Assembly (NCBI GenBank): GCA_000720535.1
Contig: JOAZ01000025.1
Span: 41,040 to 105,039 of the forward strand
Source of the DNA: Streptomyces halstedii
GTDB taxonomy: Bacteria; Actinomycetota; Actinomycetes; Streptomycetales; Streptomycetaceae
Length of the DNA: 64,000 nt
Reading direction: 5' to 3'
Position 1 is the first letter of the stretch. Each line of letters begins with the position of its first letter. Positions 61,828 through 64,000 of this stretch are shown in pieces. Position numbers and translations under genes: made by a program. The notes beneath the pieces were generated by a model. It was not told the DNA's origin, ran no database searches, and saw only the letters and a list, made by a program, of their open reading frames with translations.

Positions 61828-62621
61828 GCACGGAGACCTCCGGCTTCACCGGGGCCTCCTCCCGGTGGCTGGAGGGACTCGGCGGGCTCCGCAACGTCGT
61901 GCGCCAGGAGCTGGTCGGGCGGCAGCTGGACGAGCAGATAGCCGCCCGCTTCCCGGTGGGGCGGCGGCTGCGGGTGCTCGACGTCGGGATGGGCCAGGGC
62001 ACCCAGGCGCTGCGGATGGCACGGGCCGGGCACTCGGTGACCGGCCTGGAGTCGGACGACGCGATGCTCCAGGTCGCCCGGGACGCCCTCACGGGCGAGC
62101 CCGAGGGCATCCGGGAGCGGATGCGGATCATCCAGGGCGACGGGCGCGACACCGGGGTGCACTTCCTGCCCGGCAGCTTCGACGTGGTGCTCTGCCACGG
62201 CGTGCTGATGTACGTCTCCGAGCCGGATCCCATGCTGGCCGGCCTGGCACGGATGCTGGCCCCGGGCGGTCTGCTCTCGCTGCTCGTGCGGAACGCGGAC
62301 GCGCTCGCGATGCGGCCCGGGACGGCGGGTGACTTCGCGGGGGCCCTGGCGGCGTTCGACTCGGACACCTACACCAACCGGCTCGGCCTGGAGGTGCGGG
62401 CGGACCGGCTCGACGCGCTGACGGCCACGCTGGCCGGGATCGCCGCCCCGCTGCACACCTGGTACGGCGTACGCGTCTTCACGGACAACGCCGACAACGA
62501 GGCGGCGCTGCCGGAGGACAGGGAACTGGAGCGGGTGCTGACCGTGGAGGACCGGGCCGGCCGCACCGACCCGTACCGCCGGGTGGCCGCGCTGCTGCAC
62601 CTGTTCGGGGTACGCGGCTGA
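61824..62621 (+). CDS. SAM-dependent methyltransferase starting at CTG
   Basis: The class I methyltransferase has VLDVGMGQGTQALRMARAGHSVTGLE (SAM loop), IIQGDGRD, FDVVLCHGVLMYVSEPDPMLAGLARML and LLVRNADALAM. The first canonical start in frame is GTG 61899, but that leaves out STETSGFTGASSRWLEGLGGLRNV, which looks like the native start. CTG 61824 has GGAG 7 bases upstream and overlaps the DUF3043 stop (CTGA), so a CTG start with coupling is likely, giving 265 residues. Substrate unknown. Confidence 0.82.
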   Translation: MSTETSGFTGASSRWLEGLGGLRNVVRQELVGRQLDEQIAARFPVGRRLRVLDVGMGQGTQALRMARAGHSVTGLESDDAMLQVARDALTGEPEGIRERMRIIQGDGRDTGVHFLPGSFDVVLCHGVLMYVSEPDPMLAGLARMLAPGGLLSLLVRNADALAMRPGTAGDFAGALAAFDSDTYTNRLGLEVRADRLDALTATLAGIAAPLHTWYGVRVFTDNADNEAALPEDRELERVLTVEDRAGRTDPYRRVAALLHLFGVRG

Positions 62622-62696
62622 CGCCCTGGAGGACCGTACGTCTGATCGGCCCAGCAGCGCGGGCAGCGGGCCGCGGCCGCCGCCGATACTCCGGCC

Positions 62697-63773
62697 ATGA
62701 ACTCATCGCCCTCCCGCGCGCGGGTACGCCGCTCCCTCCTGACCCTGACCGCCGGTGCCTGCGTCCTCGCCCTGGCGGGCGGCTGCGCGGGCGACGCGGA
62801 CACGCCTCCCTCGGGCGCCCCGGTGCGCGAGGCCGCGGCGGTCGGCGCGACGGACGGTCTCCAGGAGCAGTACCAGGCGGTCATCAAGAACGTGCTGCCC
62901 TCGGTCGTGCAGATCAGCGCCTCCGACAGCCTCGGCTCCGGCATCGTCTACGACGACAAGGGCCACATCGTCACGAACGCCCACGTGGTGGGCGACGAGA
63001 AGTCCTTCGACGTCAGCGCCGCCACGGGCGAGCAGGACCTCAAGGCGTCCCTGGTCTCCTCCTACCCGGAGCAGGACCTCGCGGTCATCAAGCTCGACCA
63101 GGTCCCCGGCGGGCTGCGGCCCGCGAAGTTCGGCGACGCCGACAAGGTCGAGGTGGGCCAGATCGTGCTGGCCATGGGCTCGCCGCTCGGTCTGTCCAGC
63201 AGCGTCACCCAGGGCATCGTCTCGGCGCTCGGCCGCACGGTCAGTGAGAGCCGCTCGGGCGGTGGCACCGGGGCGACGCTCGCCGACATGGTGCAGACGT
63301 CCGCGGCGATCAACCCGGGCAACAGCGGCGGGGCGCTGGTGAACCTGGACAGCCAGGTGATCGGCATCCCGACCCTCGCGGCGACCGATCCGCAGCTCGG
63401 TGACAGCGCGGCCCCGGGGATCGGGTTCGCGATCCCGGTCTCCATGGTGCGTACGGTCGCCGACCAGATCATCAAGCACGGCAGGGTCACCGACTCGGGC
63501 CGCGCGGGGCTCAACATCACGGGGCGCACGGTCGTGGACGCCGACTACCGTCCGGCCGGGGTGGCGGTCGTGAGCGTGAAGAAGGGCGGGGCGGCCCAGA
63601 AGGCGGGGCTGCGCGCCGGGGACATCATCACCCGGATCGGTGACACCGCCGTCACGACCATCACGTCCCTCTCGGAGGCACTGGCGGGTGACAAGCCGGG
63701 CGAGAAGGTGACGGTGACGTACACCCGGGGCGGTACGAAGAAGTCGGCCGAGGTGACGCTGGGCGAGGTCTGA
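62697..63773 (+). CDS. Lipoprotein HtrA/DegP-type serine protease with PDZ domain
   Basis: The 358-residue protein has a lipobox (LALAGGC) after an Arg-rich N-terminus, a trypsin-like domain with the full triad (His in VTNAHVVG, Asp in EQDLAVIKL, Ser in NPGNSGGALVNL) and a C-terminal PDZ domain (GVAVVSVKKGGAAQKAGLRAGDIITRIGD, then VTTITSLSEAL). It should act outside the membrane in quality control. ATG 62697 sits 6 bases after GATACT (62685-62690), pointing to a leaderless transcript. The location beside pspA suggests an envelope-stress role. Confidence 0.93.
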   Translation: MNSSPSRARVRRSLLTLTAGACVLALAGGCAGDADTPPSGAPVREAAAVGATDGLQEQYQAVIKNVLPSVVQISASDSLGSGIVYDDKGHIVTNAHVVGDEKSFDVSAATGEQDLKASLVSSYPEQDLAVIKLDQVPGGLRPAKFGDADKVEVGQIVLAMGSPLGLSSSVTQGIVSALGRTVSESRSGGGTGATLADMVQTSAAINPGNSGGALVNLDSQVIGIPTLAATDPQLGDSAAPGIGFAIPVSMVRTVADQIIKHGRVTDSGRAGLNITGRTVVDADYRPAGVAVVSVKKGGAAQKAGLRAGDIITRIGDTAVTTITSLSEALAGDKPGEKVTVTYTRGGTKKSAEVTLGEV

Positions 63774-63780
63774 GACCGCC

Positions 63781-63817
63781 GGGACCGCCCCGCCCCGGGG
63801 CGGGGCGGGGCGGTCCC
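63781..63817 (+). terminator. Terminator after the HtrA-type protease
   Basis: GGGACCGCCCCGCCCC and its perfect 16-base complement, five bases apart, begin 7 bases past the stop. An extremely GC-rich stem. Confidence 0.88.
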
Positions 63818-63830
63818 GGCGGGCGGGCTA

Positions 63831-63901
63831 GGTCGTGTTTCGAAAGTCCCGCCTGGCCCGCGACGCCCTCCGGGCGGACGGCGCTACTTTCGAAACACGC
63901 C
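63831..63901. mobile_element. MITE-like 71-bp element
   Basis: The terminal inverted repeats GGTCGTGTTTCGAAAGT and (read inward) GGGCGTGTTTCGAAAGT match at 16 of 17 positions. The element is bounded on both sides by CTA (63828-63830 and 63902-63904), a plausible target duplication. It has no ORF, so a non-autonomous element is the simplest reading. The TTTCGAAA core makes it visibly unlike the flanking DNA. Confidence 0.55.
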
Positions 63902-63904
63902 CTA

Positions 63905-64000
63905 AAGCGTGTTGCAGAAGTCTGTGGGCGGGCAGGCGGAGCCGGGTTCCGCACCTTTGCGGATCATGGTGTGAGGGCGTGGTTGTGGAGTGTGGCGACG
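63905..64000. mobile_element. Possible IS end running off the right edge
   Basis: Directly after the MITE-like element the sequence changes to AAGCGTGTTGCAGAAGTCTG, resembling an IS terminal repeat. On the minus strand a frame from the right edge ends VATLHNHALTP at a stop at 63964-63966, which could be a transposase C-terminus. Only about 96 bases are visible, so the assignment is tentative. Confidence 0.3.

Overview
The window is high-GC (roughly 70% or more) chromosomal core DNA from a Streptomyces or a very close relative. The signs are the codon bias, the many GTG starts, TANNNT -10 boxes set directly in front of start codons, the MacRS two-component pair, the trp leader peptide with WWW, the aa3/bc1 respiratory operons and a SAM-IV riboswitch. 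Gene order matches, from memory, the stretch around SCO2104-SCO2170 of S. coelicolor. It also follows much of the M. tuberculosis Rv2175c-Rv2204c order. No tRNA, rRNA, CRISPR array or prophage was seen. The only mobile-looking DNA is at the extreme right edge.

Left part (1-9.8 kb): thiE runs off the left edge. It is followed by a DNA-binding protein of the Rv2175c type, an FAD reductase, a TPP riboswitch with the thiazole operon thiO-thiS-thiG, a PASTA Ser/Thr kinase (PknL-like), endonuclease IV, a sulfite-oxidase-like molybdoenzyme, bacterioferritin and its ferredoxin Bfd with an iron box. 9.9-17.4 kb: aromatic amino acid entry (class II DAHP synthase), a Trp leader peptide with attenuator and a fused TrpE-TrpG anthranilate synthase, a D-2-hydroxyacid dehydrogenase, MacRS and a PlsC-like acyltransferase. 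17.6-27.5 kb: esterase, membrane protein, endonuclease/phosphatase-like protein, glucokinase, DUF5304, an ArsA-like ATPase with a changed P-loop, an SRPBCC protein, a phosphoesterase, FadD and the mannosyltransferase PimB'. 27.5-37 kb: a GT87 transferase, a lipoprotein metallopeptidase, two NlpC/P60 hydrolases (one with a long structured leader resembling part of a c-di-AMP riboswitch), an NYN RNase-like protein, a rhomboid protease coupled to a RAM-domain protein, and a SAM-IV-controlled class V PLP enzyme.

37-48 kb: trpD and the whole terminal respiratory chain: ctaE-qcrC-qcrA-qcrB and ctaC-ctaD-ctaF, with a degenerate receiver protein and an L,D-transpeptidase lipoprotein between them. 48-54 kb: sulfur, Fe-S and NAD genes: a cysteine desulfurase-like/TusA fusion, a PfkB kinase, a small repeat-bearing protein, a membrane-anchored unknown, erpA and nadA. 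54-64 kb: an HK-RR-RND exporter cluster, the pspA/pspAA envelope stress pair, a DUF3043 membrane protein coupled to a methyltransferase that appears to start at CTG, a lipoprotein HtrA-type protease, then a MITE-like repeat and a possible IS end.

Most of the content is ordinary conserved core. The points that stand out are regulatory and structural: a perfect 21-bp palindrome across the ctaE start codon, a SAM-IV riboswitch whose nearest ribosome binding site belongs to a six-codon ORF, a seemingly abridged c-di-AMP riboswitch-like leader, stacked inverted repeats in the nadA promoter, a pentapeptide-repeat small gene behind a nested hairpin, and a 31-bp tandem triplication across a stop codon.
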